From assembly GCA_030372945.1 (NCBI GenBank), contig JAUCQD010000032.1, positions 1 to 46,188 on the forward strand: a stretch of DNA of 46,188 nucleotides, in the 5' to 3' direction. The DNA comes from Methanothrix sp. (GTDB lineage: Archaea > Halobacteriota > Methanosarcinia > Methanotrichales > Methanotrichaceae). The translations under genes were made by a program, and so were the position numbers. Numbering within the stretch: the first letter of the stretch is position 1; each line of letters opens with the position of its first letter. Positions 24,544 through 33,275 of this stretch are shown here, in pieces. Under the pieces are notes generated by a model that was given only the letters and a program-made list of their open reading frames with translations, was not told the origin of the DNA and searched no databases.

Positions 24544-25001
24544 TGGATCCACGGGACCTCGAACTCCTGAGGGCTGCTCAAGACGGAATAAAGCTGACAG
24601 TGCGACCTTATCTTGTTCTCGGCGAGGCGCTTGGCATGCCCGAGGAGGAGGTCATCGATCGTCTAAAGCGACTGCAAGAGGAGGGCTTCGTTCGCAGGTT
24701 CGCGGCCACCATCGGCCACAGGGCTCTGGGAATTGTGGCCAATGCCATGATCGTCTGGAGGGTCAGGCCTGAGCAGGTTGAGGCTGTGGGAGAGATATTT
24801 GCCAGCGCACAAGAGGTCACTCACTGCTACGAGCGAGCAGCAGCCCCTGACTGGCCCTACAATATTTACACGATGGTCCATTCGCGCAGCAGGGAGGATT
24901 GCCTGAAGATAGCACATCAGCTTTCTCAAGCTTCGGGGATTGAGGACTTTCGCATCCTTTTCAGCGAAAAGGAATACAAGAAGACCAGCGCAAGGATCTG
25001 A
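24543..25001 (+). CDS. Siroheme decarboxylase subunit-like protein (AhbA/AhbB, Lrp-type fold)
   Basis: 152 aa. Lrp/AsnC-like layout: HTH-like N-terminus (DLELLRAAQDG..EALGMPEEEVIDRLKRLQEEG) then an alpha/beta ligand domain with THCYERAAAPDWPYNIYTMVHSRS, the AhbA/B signature. These proteins remove the acetate side chains of siroheme in the alternative heme pathway. Only one subunit gene is present here; the usual partner is not in the window. Position before siroheme-precursor genes supports the call over a plain transcription factor. The start ATG 24543 has AGGAGG at 24528-24533. The further upstream ATG at 24534 sits on that site. Confidence 0.78.
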   Translation: MDPRDLELLRAAQDGIKLTVRPYLVLGEALGMPEEEVIDRLKRLQEEGFVRRFAATIGHRALGIVANAMIVWRVRPEQVEAVGEIFASAQEVTHCYERAAAPDWPYNIYTMVHSRSREDCLKIAHQLSQASGIEDFRILFSEKEYKKTSARI

Positions 25002-25006
25002 GGTCT

Positions 25007-25693
25007 ATGGATTCAAGAAAGAGGCTTTTACCCCTACTGCTGGACCTGGAAGGAAGGCTCGTGGTGATCTTTGGTGGTGGACGCGTCGGAGAGCGTAAGG
25101 CCAGGCTCTTTTCGGATTATGGAAAAGTTATGGTGGTGAGCCAGGAGTTCACTCCCGGGCTGATGGAGATGAAAAACGACTTGATGCTTGTGCAATCCAA
25201 CCTCTCTCATGGCTTTGAGAAGTATCTGGAAGGTGCATTTATTGTGGTTCCAGCCACTGGCGTCTTTGAATTGAACAGAGCCATTGAGCTTGAGGCACGG
25301 GCCCGGGGATTGCTTGTCAATAAAGTGGACGGCATCGGTGATGTGGTGGTCCCATCCCTGATACGAAAGGACCCCATAACGATCGCTATCTCCACAGAGA
25401 GCCCGGGCCTTACCAAGTACATCCGTCTGCGGCTTGAAAAGGATCTGACGGAGAACTTTCAGCAGATGGCCTTGCTTCTCTCCCAGATCAGGCAGGATTT
25501 GAAGGAGACAGTCCCCATGCAAAGGGATCGCGCCAGAATAATATGGAAGATCCTGGAGGATGAGGAGCTCTGGAGACTTCTTGACATCTCCTATGAAAAG
25601 GCCTATATGAGAGCCCGCTCACATGTATGCCACGATGAGCGAGATAGCCTCGATGCTTGTGACCCATCGCAAGGCCTCCATCGACGAGATTGA
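25007..25693 (+). CDS. Precorrin-2 dehydrogenase/sirohydrochlorin ferrochelatase-like
   Basis: 228 aa. N-terminal NAD-binding fold VVIFGGGRVGERKARLF, then FELNRAIE, LLVNKVDGIGDVVVPSLI and ITIAISTESPGLTKYIRLRLE, matching the SirC/Met8p/CysG-N family. It oxidises precorrin-2 to sirohydrochlorin, the precursor of siroheme, cobalamin and coenzyme F430. The 3' end overlaps hemA by 59-71 bases, so its last ~20 residues (HVCHDERDSLDACDPSQG region) are encoded over the hemA start and may be non-essential. ATG 25007 follows GAGGT. Confidence 0.9.
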   Translation: MDSRKRLLPLLLDLEGRLVVIFGGGRVGERKARLFSDYGKVMVVSQEFTPGLMEMKNDLMLVQSNLSHGFEKYLEGAFIVVPATGVFELNRAIELEARARGLLVNKVDGIGDVVVPSLIRKDPITIAISTESPGLTKYIRLRLEKDLTENFQQMALLLSQIRQDLKETVPMQRDRARIIWKILEDEELWRLLDISYEKAYMRARSHVCHDERDSLDACDPSQGLHRRD

Positions 25694-26882
25694 GAGGGCC
25701 TGGCACGGAGATGTAGAGACAATCCTCAAGTGGGTGGGATCCCAGGAACGGGTAGAGGAGTGCGCTGTGCTAAAGACCTGCAACCGCGTTGAGATTTATA
25801 TCGTAAGCCAGCGTGGCGAAAAAGTGCTCTTCGACCTGGCCAAGAAGGCGCGCGTCTCCTCTCGCATCATCGATTTTCATGATCATGACGAATCATTGCA
25901 TCATCTTCTGCGGCTGGCTTCGGGTCTCGAATCCATGATCATCGGAGAAGACCAGATCCTTGGGCAGATGAAAGAGCTCCTCCAAATGGCGATGAAGGCT
26001 GGAACCACTGGCTGGATGCTGGAGACTGCCTTCAAGAAAGCGATCCAAGTGGGAAAGCGCGTGCGAAAAGAGACCCGCATCAACGAGAGGTCTGTTTCAG
26101 TGGGATCGGCAGCTGTAGATCTGGCTGAAGAAATTTTAGGCGACCTGAACGGAAAGTCGGTTCTCGTGATTGGAGCAGGAGATACGGGTGAGCTGATCTC
26201 CAGAGCACTCATGGCCAAGAACATTTCGTCACTTTGCGTCACCAATAGGACATTCAGCTCTGCGAAGTCCCTGGCAGAGTGCCTGGGGGGCATTGCTGTT
26301 CCCTTCGAGGAGATGAGATCACGTCTGAAGGTAGCTGATGTGGTTATCAGCGCGACTGCAGCGCCTCACTACATCCTGCTCAAAGATGATATCGGGAGGG
26401 CAATGGCCAGCAGAGAGAGCAAGCTTCTCCTGATCGACATCGCCAATCCCAGGGATATCGACGAGGCTGCAGCAGATATCCCGGGCGTGGAGCTGCACAA
26501 TATCGACAGCCTTCGCAATATCAGCAGCGAAAATATGAAGCAGCGGATGGCAGAGGTGGAGCGGGTTGAGGCGATCATATCTGAAGAGCTGCAACTGCTG
26601 AAAGCAAAATACAAGAGAAAACAGGCAGAGGATCTGCTGGCTGCGCTTTACTCCCAGGCGGAGGCAATCAAGGATCAGGAAGTGCGAAAGGCGATGAATA
26701 AGCTCTCAGCTCGCCACACCCTTGGAGAGATCGAGCAGCAGGTGTTGCAGGATATGAGCCACTCTATTGTCAACAAGCTGCTCTCAGAGCCTACTAAGGC
26801 CCTAAAGAGCGCAGCTGAGCGAGGCGACAATGAGCTATTGGCCTCCCTCGCAGAGCTGTTCCGGCTGGAGGATACATCATGA
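25635..26882 (+). CDS. hemA: Glutamyl-tRNA reductase
   Basis: 415 aa from ATG 25635 (ATG 25623 would add four residues). It reduces Glu-tRNA to glutamate-1-semialdehyde, the first step of C5 tetrapyrrole synthesis. Catalytic Cys in LKTCNRVEIY, then ASGLESMIIGEDQILGQMKE, NADPH fold SVLVIGAGDTGEL, NRTFSSAKSLAE, and a long helical dimerisation domain at the C-terminus. Starts near SEIASMLVTHRKAS as in homologues. It uses Glu-tRNA made by GltX. ATGA overlap with hemB. Confidence 0.95.
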   Translation: MSEIASMLVTHRKASIDEIERAWHGDVETILKWVGSQERVEECAVLKTCNRVEIYIVSQRGEKVLFDLAKKARVSSRIIDFHDHDESLHHLLRLASGLESMIIGEDQILGQMKELLQMAMKAGTTGWMLETAFKKAIQVGKRVRKETRINERSVSVGSAAVDLAEEILGDLNGKSVLVIGAGDTGELISRALMAKNISSLCVTNRTFSSAKSLAECLGGIAVPFEEMRSRLKVADVVISATAAPHYILLKDDIGRAMASRESKLLLIDIANPRDIDEAAADIPGVELHNIDSLRNISSENMKQRMAEVERVEAIISEELQLLKAKYKRKQAEDLLAALYSQAEAIKDQEVRKAMNKLSARHTLGEIEQQVLQDMSHSIVNKLLSEPTKALKSAAERGDNELLASLAELFRLEDTS

Positions 26883-27829
26883 GAAGAATGAGGCGGCTAA
26901 GAGCGCCAGGAATAAGGGAGATGGTGGCAGAGACCGAGCTCTCCCTCAAGGATTTGATACAACCCATCTTCGTGGACGAGCGGATCTCCGAGGCTAGGAT
27001 GATAGATGCAATGCCCGGCCAGTTCCGCCAGAGCCTGGATAGCCTGGCGGCTGAGGCTGGCGCCATCGAGGATCTGGGAGTGCCAGCTGTGCTCTTGTTC
27101 GGTCTGCCTGCTCAAAAGGATGATGTCGGATCAGGTGCCTATGATTCCCAGGGCGTGATTCAGAAGGCTGTGCGTAAAATAAAGGAGACAACCGACCTGA
27201 TAGTTATAACCGACCTGTGCCTCTGCGAATACACCAGCCACGGCCATTGCGGACTCATAAAAGGCGAGAAGATCTTGAACGATGAGACATTGCCGATTTT
27301 AGGTGAAGTGGCAGTTAGCCATGCCGAAGCTGGAGCTGACATCGTCGCCCCAAGCGGCATGATGGACTACATGGTCCGTGCCATACGCACAGCCCTGGAC
27401 ATGGACGGTTTCACTGACACCCCGATCCTCTCATACGCGGCCAAATATGCCTCCACCTTCTATGGACCTTTTCGGGAGGCTGCCGAGTCAGGCTTCGCGT
27501 TTGGCGACCGCATGGGATACCAGATGAATCCAGCGAACCTGGCTGAGGCGCTCTGGGAGGTGCAACTGGACATCGAGGAAGGGGCTGACATGGTCATGGT
27601 CAAGCCTGCCATGCCATACCTCGACGTGCTGCGCCAGGTGAAGGAGATGTTCGCAGTGCCCACAGCCGCCTATCAGGTATCTGGCGAGTACTCCATGATA
27701 GTCGCAGCAGCAGATCAGGGCTGGCTGGATGAAAAAGCGGCATTCTTGGAGGCTCTGACCTGCATCAAGCGGGCAGGGGCAGATATGATCATCACTTACT
27801 GGGCAAAGGAGTATGCGAAACTGGCCTAG
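26879..27829 (+). CDS. hemB: Delta-aminolevulinic acid dehydratase (porphobilinogen synthase)
   Basis: 316 aa. It condenses two ALA to porphobilinogen. Zinc-site cysteines in DLCLCEYTSHGHCG, Schiff-base lysines in SYAAKYAS and MVKPAMPY, and VSGEYSM near the end are all present. ATG at 26879 overlaps the hemA stop by four bases. No hemL, hemC or hemD is within the window, so the rest of the pathway is elsewhere. Confidence 0.96.
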   Translation: MRRMRRLRAPGIREMVAETELSLKDLIQPIFVDERISEARMIDAMPGQFRQSLDSLAAEAGAIEDLGVPAVLLFGLPAQKDDVGSGAYDSQGVIQKAVRKIKETTDLIVITDLCLCEYTSHGHCGLIKGEKILNDETLPILGEVAVSHAEAGADIVAPSGMMDYMVRAIRTALDMDGFTDTPILSYAAKYASTFYGPFREAAESGFAFGDRMGYQMNPANLAEALWEVQLDIEEGADMVMVKPAMPYLDVLRQVKEMFAVPTAAYQVSGEYSMIVAAADQGWLDEKAAFLEALTCIKRAGADMIITYWAKEYAKLA

Positions 27830-27850
27830 AAAATTGGCGCGTGATACAAA

Positions 27851-28045
27851 ATGAGGATAGCCATGCCGGACGGGAGCAGAAAGGAGATGACGGTGAGCGT
27901 GGCCAGCATCGAGGAGATCTTGAAGGAGCTACATATAAATCCAGTAGAGGTCGTCGTGGCCAAGAACGGCAAAATTGTGCCTGAGGAGGAGACTGCAAGC
28001 TCTGCAGATGAGCTGAAGATCGTGCGAGTGGTGCACGGTGGCTAG
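27851..28045 (+). CDS. ThiS/MoaD-like ubiquitin-fold sulfur carrier
   Basis: 64 aa beta-grasp protein with a C-terminal ..VHGG that would be adenylated by an E1-like enzyme. ATG 27851. It overlaps its probable E1 partner (next gene) by a few bases, arguing for a dedicated pair for sulfur transfer (thiamine, tRNA thiolation or protein modification). Confidence 0.8.
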   Translation: MRIAMPDGSRKEMTVSVASIEEILKELHINPVEVVVAKNGKIVPEEETASSADELKIVRVVHGG

Positions 28046-28802
28046 GTTTGCTCTTATGCTGAATGATCTCGAAAAAAAGAGATACTCCCGCCAGATCTGT
28101 CTCTTTGGCGAGGATGGTCAGAGGAGGCTGAAAAAGACAGGCGCCTTCATCGCAGGAGCTGGCGGCCTTGGATCTATCATATCGATCTACATGGCTGCTG
28201 CAGGCTTTGGCATGATTCGAATCGTGGACTGCGATAGCGTCGAGCTCAGCAATTTGAACAGGCAAGTATTGCACTGGAGCGGTGATGTGGGCACTAGCAA
28301 GGCAGCATCTGCGAAGGACACGCTTGAAGGCATAAATCCAGAGATAGAGGTTGAAGCCATGGAGGAGACAATCAGCATAGAAAACATAGATCAACTACTG
28401 AGTGGGTGTGACATCATCATGGATGCCATGGACAATTTTCCTACCAGATACATTCTGAACAAAGCCGCCCTGAAAAAGAAGATCCCTCTCTTTCATGGTG
28501 CTATTTGCGGCTACCAGGGGCAGGCCACAACCATAATACCAGGCAAGACGGCCTGCCTGCGCTGCACCTTTCCGCGAGCGCCTCCTGTCACGACATTCCC
28601 CGCTTTAGGATCCACTTGCGGGGTAATCGGCTCCATTCAAGTGACTGAGGCTGTGAAGTATGTCTTGGGCTCTGGTGGGCTTCTGGAGAATCGACTGATG
28701 CTGTGGGACGGCTTGAGCTCCAGCATGGACGAGGTAGCATGCGCGCGCAACCCAAGCTGCCAAGATTGTCGTGAAGCTGGTCTGGAAAGAGAAGATAACT
28801 GA
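28038..28802 (+). CDS. E1-like adenylyltransferase (ThiF/MoeB/UbaA family)
   Basis: 254 aa. It activates the C-terminal glycine of a sulfur carrier with ATP. Motifs: GAGGLGSIISIYMAAAG, DCDSVELSNLNRQ, DAMDNFPTRYILN, zinc ligands in CLRC and CQDC, and PALGSTCGVIGSIQ carrying the likely active cysteine. GTG 28038 overlaps the carrier gene; ATG 28056 (MLNDLEKKRYSRQ) is the other likely start. Substrate is probably the adjacent carrier or the MoaD downstream. Confidence 0.88.
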   Translation: MARFALMLNDLEKKRYSRQICLFGEDGQRRLKKTGAFIAGAGGLGSIISIYMAAAGFGMIRIVDCDSVELSNLNRQVLHWSGDVGTSKAASAKDTLEGINPEIEVEAMEETISIENIDQLLSGCDIIMDAMDNFPTRYILNKAALKKKIPLFHGAICGYQGQATTIIPGKTACLRCTFPRAPPVTTFPALGSTCGVIGSIQVTEAVKYVLGSGGLLENRLMLWDGLSSSMDEVACARNPSCQDCREAGLEREDN

Positions 28803-28826
28803 GAACCGTAATCGAGTGATGAGCAG

Positions 28827-29276
28827 ATGACAGAGTCCAAAAAAGCGTTGCTTGCTATGGGCTGTCCGGAGGTGCCTGTGCAGACGAGCATGGCAATCTA
28901 TCTTTCCCATAAGCTTGAAGCTGCAGGCTACGATGTGACCATTGCGGGCACAGATGCAGCCGTCAAGCTGCTGAAGGTTGCCGATCCAGATGGATATTAT
29001 GTGAAAAAGACAGCTGACCTGGACCAGCTCATAGCAGATATCGTTGAGAAGAAGGTCGACTTTGATCTGTGCTTCGCCTTCATGCACAACGACGCTGGCA
29101 TGACCTATGGAGCTACATTCAGCGCCATATCCAGGGCAAAGCTATTTGCAGTGGTCTTCGGCAGGAACGCCGAAGCCCTGGCTGAGGAGATCGAATACCC
29201 AGCAGAGAAGATAGTCGCCAAGGCTGTCCACAACCCAAATCCACTTAAGAATAAGATCGACAAGGTGGTCTTGTGA
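28827..29276 (+). CDS. DUF1890 family protein
   Basis: 149 aa. Methanogen-enriched family with LLAMGCPEVPVQTSMAIYLSHKLEAAGYDV then AGTDAAVKLLKVADPDGYYV and a C-terminal PNPLKNKIDKVVL. The alpha/beta layout resembles DsrE-type sulfur-relay proteins, but that is inference. It is followed by DUF1894 (4-base overlap), so the two are coexpressed with the sulfur carrier and MoaDE genes. No enzymatic role is known to me. Confidence 0.85.
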   Translation: MTESKKALLAMGCPEVPVQTSMAIYLSHKLEAAGYDVTIAGTDAAVKLLKVADPDGYYVKKTADLDQLIADIVEKKVDFDLCFAFMHNDAGMTYGATFSAISRAKLFAVVFGRNAEALAEEIEYPAEKIVAKAVHNPNPLKNKIDKVVL

Positions 29277-29635
29277 GCTGCATCGAGCAGATGAAGTATA
29301 AGCTGTATCTTGAGCGCACATCGTTCAAGGAAGCTCGCGAATACATAGAAAAGAACTCGGAGGAGGTCTACTATGTCGATCCTGGATACAAGATATTCAA
29401 GGATTACTACATCATCGGCACGCCGCCTGTGGCCATGGGTGTCAGGGGAAAGGAGATGCTCTTTACCTATGTCAAGCCTTGCCACGGCACCTTCGTCATG
29501 GGCATAGACTCAGAGGAGGAGATCAACAGGCTCAGGGAGAATGAGGCGGGCAAGATCAAGAGATCTCAAAAGAAGGGGCCGAAGGAGAGAGCAGAACCTG
29601 TGCCCTCCAGCTACAGTGAGATCTGGAGAAAATAG
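29273..29635 (+). CDS. DUF1894 family protein
   Basis: 120 aa methanogen-specific protein: MKYKLYLERTSFKEAREYIEKN, then PGYKIFKDYYIIGTPPVAMGV and VKPCHGTFVMGIDS, the DUF1894 pattern. The C-terminal ~25 residues are basic and disordered (KRSQKKGPKERAEPVP). GTG/ATG choice: GTG at 29273 overlaps the DUF1890 stop; ATG 29291 is an alternative. Function unknown, presumably linked to its DUF1890 partner. Confidence 0.85.
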   Translation: MSCIEQMKYKLYLERTSFKEAREYIEKNSEEVYYVDPGYKIFKDYYIIGTPPVAMGVRGKEMLFTYVKPCHGTFVMGIDSEEEINRLRENEAGKIKRSQKKGPKERAEPVPSSYSEIWRK

Positions 29636-29637
29636 CC

Positions 29638-29916
29638 ATGTTGGTAAAAGTGAGGGCATTTGCCAGCATTCGGGAGATTTTAGGCAGGGAGCTTGAGCTT
29701 GATCTGATGGCGGGCTCAACTTTGGGGGTGCTGCTGGAAGATCTGGCTTCAACCAACCGGAGGTTCAAAGAAGCCGCCTTTGAGGATTCCGGCCAGCTCA
29801 AAGACTGGGTGATGATCATGATAAACAAAAAAATGATCGATCCCCTCCAGGCTCTTGAGACGGAGCTGCATGAGGGAGACGAGATTGCTATATTTCCTCC
29901 TGTCGCTGGAGGCTGA
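29638..29916 (+). CDS. moaD: MoaD-like sulfur carrier (molybdopterin synthase small subunit)
   Basis: 92 aa beta-grasp carrier beginning VKVRAFASIREILG and ending EGDEIAIFPPVAGG; the terminal Gly-Gly becomes the thiocarboxylate donating sulfur to precursor Z. Its partner MoaE starts eight bases later, supporting the molybdopterin synthase assignment. The upstream E1 is the probable activator. Confidence 0.88.
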   Translation: MLVKVRAFASIREILGRELELDLMAGSTLGVLLEDLASTNRRFKEAAFEDSGQLKDWVMIMINKKMIDPLQALETELHEGDEIAIFPPVAGG

Positions 29917-29923
29917 TGCTCGG

Positions 29924-30310
29924 TTGATCAAGATTTCTGATGAGGACTTCTCCCTCGACGAGATGGTGAGGGCGGCCAAAAGGGATGATGCTGGTGCCAT
30001 TGTGACATTTCTTGGATCAGTCAGGGACGACGGCATCATTGAGATGCAACTGGAGGCATACCGAGAGGCTGCCCTGCCGGTGCTGGAGCGCATCCGGGAG
30101 GAGGCGGAGAGCAGATTCAACCTGAAATCGGTTCAAATCGTTCACCGCATCGGCCTGCTCTCAGTGGGAGATAACATCGTTGCAATTGTCTGCTCAGCAG
30201 GACACCGAGATGAGGCCTTTCAAGGGTGCAGGTACATCATCGAGGAGCTGAAGAGCAAAGTGCCCATCTGGAAGAAGGAGATTGGAAAGGATGAAGAGAG
30301 GTGGGTTTGA
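29924..30310 (+). CDS. moaE: Molybdopterin synthase catalytic subunit MoaE
   Basis: 128 aa from TTG 29924. Hallmarks: IVTFLGSVRDD, LEAYREAALPVLERI, VHRIGLLSVGDNIVAIVCSAGHRDEAFQGCRYIIEELKSKVPIWKKE, the last holding catalytic lysines. It inserts two sulfurs from MoaD into precursor Z to make molybdopterin (used for tungsto/molybdo formylmethanofuran dehydrogenase in methanogens). GGAGG at 29908-29912 precedes TTG 29924. A longer frame exists upstream but overlaps MoaD and lacks homologous sequence. Confidence 0.9.
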   Translation: MIKISDEDFSLDEMVRAAKRDDAGAIVTFLGSVRDDGIIEMQLEAYREAALPVLERIREEAESRFNLKSVQIVHRIGLLSVGDNIVAIVCSAGHRDEAFQGCRYIIEELKSKVPIWKKEIGKDEERWV

Positions 30311-30311
30311 C

Positions 30312-30629
30312 ATGAGTGAGTATGTGATCGTCTTATGCACGACCGCTCCTGCAGAAGCAGACAAGATCGCCAGAGCCATTGTGGAGGAGAGGCTGGCGGC
30401 GTGCGTCAATATCGCCCCTGTGAGGTCTTGCTATGTCTGGGAAGATAAGTTCACGCAAGAAAACGAGGAGCAGATGATCATCAAGACGGAGCTGGAAATG
30501 GTCGAGCCTCTCAGCAAGAGGCTGCTGGAGCTGCACAGCTACAAAGTCCCTGAGATCATAGTCCTCACTATCCTAGATGGACACAAACCTTATTTGCAGT
30601 GGGTCTCAGAGTCTGTAAAGAAAAATTAA
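30312..30629 (+). CDS. cutA: CutA1 divalent-cation tolerance protein
   Basis: 105 aa. Small trimeric protein with YVIVLCTTAPAEADKIARAIVEERLAACVNI, CYVWEDK and SYKVPEIIVL, the CutA1 pattern. Role in metal tolerance or signal transduction is debated. ATG 30312 follows GAGGTGGG. Last gene of the plus-strand run. Confidence 0.92.
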   Translation: MSEYVIVLCTTAPAEADKIARAIVEERLAACVNIAPVRSCYVWEDKFTQENEEQMIIKTELEMVEPLSKRLLELHSYKVPEIIVLTILDGHKPYLQWVSESVKKN

Positions 30630-30655
30630 TGAGGATTGCCGCAGAGACGGCCCCC

Positions 30656-32932
30656 TCAAGCGTACATCTCTCCACGCTCCGCCTCGCGTGAGGCCTTCTT
30701 GCGCAACTCCTTTCCCATCTTGGCATAATACTTCATGGTATCAGGCGTGACCGATGGCCCGATCTCCTCAAGAGCGGCTAGGAAGTGCCTCTGATAGATC
30801 TTCTCAGATGCCATATCCTCGCGCAGAGCAAGTCGCCCAGCCTTTCGAACCAAGGAGGCTATATCTGCACCTGTGTACTGATCAGTCAGATCGATCAGCT
30901 CGTCTATGTCAACATCCTCGGCCAGTGGCGCCTTTTGCAGGTGAACTTGCAGGATCTTCTTGCGGGACTCTTTGTCTGGCACTGGAACCATGATCAGCTC
31001 ATCGAAGCGCCCTGGCCGGAGCAGCGCCGGGTCGATGATGTCGGGTCGGTTGGTGGCCCCGATCACCACCACTTCCCTGAGCTCTTCTAAGCCGTCCATC
31101 TCGCTGAGAAGCTGGTTGACAACCCGCTCTGTGACATGAGGCTCTCCGGCTGCTCCTCCTCTCACTGGCACCAGTGCATCCAGCTCATCCAGGAAGATGA
31201 TGGATGGCGCGACCTGCCTCGCCTTGCGGAAGATCTCCTCGACCTTCTTTTCGCTCTCACCATACCACTTGGAGAGGAGTGCGCTGCCTTTAACTGAGAT
31301 GAAGTTCGCCTCGCTCTCATTGGCCACTGCCTTGGCGAGCATCGTCTTTCCAGTGCCCGGCGGCCCGTAGAGAAGAATGCCTTTGGGCGCATCAAGTCCC
31401 AAGCGTCGGAAGCTGTCAGCATTTCTCAAAGGCCACTCCACAGCCTCCACGAGGAGCTGCTTGACGCCCTCCAGGCCCCCGATGTCCTGCCAGCTCACAT
31501 TCGGAACCTCGACCAGTATCTCTCGCATGGCAGAGGGCTGAACATCCCTCAAGGCATCCTCGAAGTCTTCACTGTGAACTATGAGCCTGTCCAGAATCTC
31601 CTTGGGGATGGTTGGCTCATCAAGGTCGATCTCAGGAAGGATGCGGCGCAGAGCATTCATGGCAGCCTCACGGCAAACGGCTGCAATATCGGCACCCACG
31701 AAGCCGTATGTCCTCTTCGCAAAATCGTCCAGATTCACGCCTTCATGCAAAGGCATGCCCCTGGTGTGAATCTGAAAGATCTCCATGCGCCCTTCTGTGT
31801 CAGGAACGCCCAGCTCAATTTCACGGTCGAACCTTCCCGGACGACGCAGTGCTACGTCCAGAGCCTCGGGTCGGTTGGTGGACCCGATCACAATCACGTT
31901 CTTCCTCTCTTTCAGACCGTCCATGAGGGATAGGAGCTGAGCCACAACGCGCCGCTCGACCTCGCCTGTGACATCGCCACGCTTGGGTGCGATGGAATCC
32001 AGCTCATCTAAGAAGATGATCGCAGGAGTATTCTTCTCAGCCTCTTCGAAGATGTCACGGAGGGCCTTCTCGCTCTCTCCGTAGTACTTAGACATGATCT
32101 CAGGGCCGTTGATGCTTATGAAGTATGCATCGCTCTCGTTGGCCACGGCCTTGGCGAGCATTGTCTTTCCAGTGCCAGGTGGGCCGTGCAGCAGGACTCC
32201 TTTTGGAGGGTCGATCCCCAGACGATCGAAGAGCTCGGGATGCTTTAGTGGAAGCTCTATCATCTCTCGGACCTTGGTTATTACCGGCTTCAGGCCACCG
32301 ACATCCTCATAGACCACTGATGGCACCGACCGCTCCGGAGTCTCCACTGCCTGGGGCAGAAGCTCTATCTCCGTTCCTTCTGTGATCTTGACGATCCCTG
32401 ATGGGCTGGTTGAGATGACCCGCAGCTTGATCTCTCCAAGTCCAAAGGCCTGAGCGCCCAGAAAGCCCCGAAAGATCTCCTCGAACATGGTCTCTCGCCC
32501 GAGGGTCTCTGTTGGAGGCCTTCGAACGCTGGTAGTGGAGATGATATCGCCCTTGATCACAGGCCTTCCGTTGAATACCTTGATGAGGACGTCTCCAGGT
32601 GCGAATATCTGCATTCCCTGTGTCACAGGGGCCAGAGTGACGTGCTTGGCCTCACTCCAGACTGCTTTTTTAACCTCGACGAACTGACCTATGCTCGTTC
32701 CAGCGTTGGATCTGATCAGGCCGTCCATCCTGGCCATGTCGATGCCCTGGTCTGCAGAATAAGCGCTGACTGCAAGAGCTGCTGTGGGCCGAGAACCTGC
32801 AATCTCCACCACATCCAGAGGGCGAGCGCCAATTCTCTCCAGAAACTCCTCACCGATCCGCACTATTCCCTTTCCCACATCGCCTTGATTTGCTTCTGCT
32901 ACCTTGAGTTTGACGCCTTCACCTTCAGTCAT
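30656..32932 (-). CDS. cdc48: Cdc48/p97-type AAA+ ATPase
   Basis: 758 aa. N-terminal Cdc48_N/Cdc48_2 region (~residues 1-190), then two AAA modules each with [18 protein letters not shown] (Walker A) and IIFLDELD (Walker B), sensor and arginine fingers (RRPGRFD, LRPGRFD). A hexameric unfoldase that feeds substrates to the archaeal proteasome. It lacks the eukaryotic C-terminal tail, ending in a helical tail. ATG 32932; a TTAAAAATA box lies near 32975. It converges with cutA. Confidence 0.95.
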   Translation of the reverse strand: MTEGEGVKLKVAEANQGDVGKGIVRIGEEFLERIGARPLDVVEIAGSRPTAALAVSAYSADQGIDMARMDGLIRSNAGTSIGQFVEVKKAVWSEAKHVTLAPVTQGMQIFAPGDVLIKVFNGRPVIKGDIISTTSVRRPPTETLGRETMFEEIFRGFLGAQAFGLGEIKLRVISTSPSGIVKITEGTEIELLPQAVETPERSVPSVVYEDVGGLKPVITKVREMIELPLKHPELFDRLGIDPPKGVLLHGPPGTGKTMLAKAVANESDAYFISINGPEIMSKYYGESEKALRDIFEEAEKNTPAIIFLDELDSIAPKRGDVTGEVERRVVAQLLSLMDGLKERKNVIVIGSTNRPEALDVALRRPGRFDREIELGVPDTEGRMEIFQIHTRGMPLHEGVNLDDFAKRTYGFVGADIAAVCREAAMNALRRILPEIDLDEPTIPKEILDRLIVHSEDFEDALRDVQPSAMREILVEVPNVSWQDIGGLEGVKQLLVEAVEWPLRNADSFRRLGLDAPKGILLYGPPGTGKTMLAKAVANESEANFISVKGSALLSKWYGESEKKVEEIFRKARQVAPSIIFLDELDALVPVRGGAAGEPHVTERVVNQLLSEMDGLEELREVVVIGATNRPDIIDPALLRPGRFDELIMVPVPDKESRKKILQVHLQKAPLAEDVDIDELIDLTDQYTGADIASLVRKAGRLALREDMASEKIYQRHFLAALEEIGPSVTPDTMKYYAKMGKELRKKASREAERGEMYA

Positions 32933-33028
32933 GTCTCTTATGCACCTGCTCGCTGATAGGATATGGGGGTCTATTTTTAAGTAGTTTGCTATTTGTTTGC
33001 TCTGGCATTCATCTCTGTGCAGTGTAGC

Positions 33029-33244
33029 TCACGCCACTTTGTACCCTGCCCCTTCAACGGCTCTTTTCAAATCCTGCAAGGTAGTTTTCCCTGGATCGTA
33101 CTCAACGTACGCTTTCTTCTCTGCCAATTCAACTCTTGCCTCATGAACGCCCTCCAGCTTTAGAAGGGCCTTCTTTACAGCATCAGAGCAACCGGCACAA
33201 GCCATGCCGACTACAAACAATTCGGCTTTTTTATTTTCCACCAT
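33029..33244 (-). CDS. HMA-domain copper/heavy-metal chaperone (CopZ-like)
   Basis: 71 aa. One heavy-metal-associated domain with VVGMACAGCSDAVKKAL, i.e. the MxCxxC metal site, and the conserved glycines of the beta-alpha-beta fold (GVHEARVEL..GYKVA). It may deliver Cu or another soft metal to a P-type ATPase or metalloenzyme. Last gene of the CooC-containing operon, 31 bases after the flavoredoxin stop. Confidence 0.88.
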   Translation of the reverse strand: MVENKKAELFVVGMACAGCSDAVKKALLKLEGVHEARVELAEKKAYVEYDPGKTTLQDLKRAVEGAGYKVA

Positions 33245-33249
33245 AAAGG

Positions 33250-33274
33250 ATGTGTCCTCCTAATGTGTCCTCCT
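33250..33274 (-). repeat. Tandem duplicated ribosome-binding site before HMA gene
   Basis: Two copies of AGGAGGACACAT (12 bases, 13-base period) lie side by side, each containing a perfect GGAGG. The proximal copy is 11 bases from the HMA ATG at 33244; the distal copy lies against the flavoredoxin stop. Confidence 0.6.
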
Positions 33275-33275
33275 T

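Noticed and set aside
29855-29923. Extended start of MoaE
   Set aside because: Those codons lie inside the MoaD gene, lack MoaE-like sequence, and TTG 29924 has GGAGG upstream.
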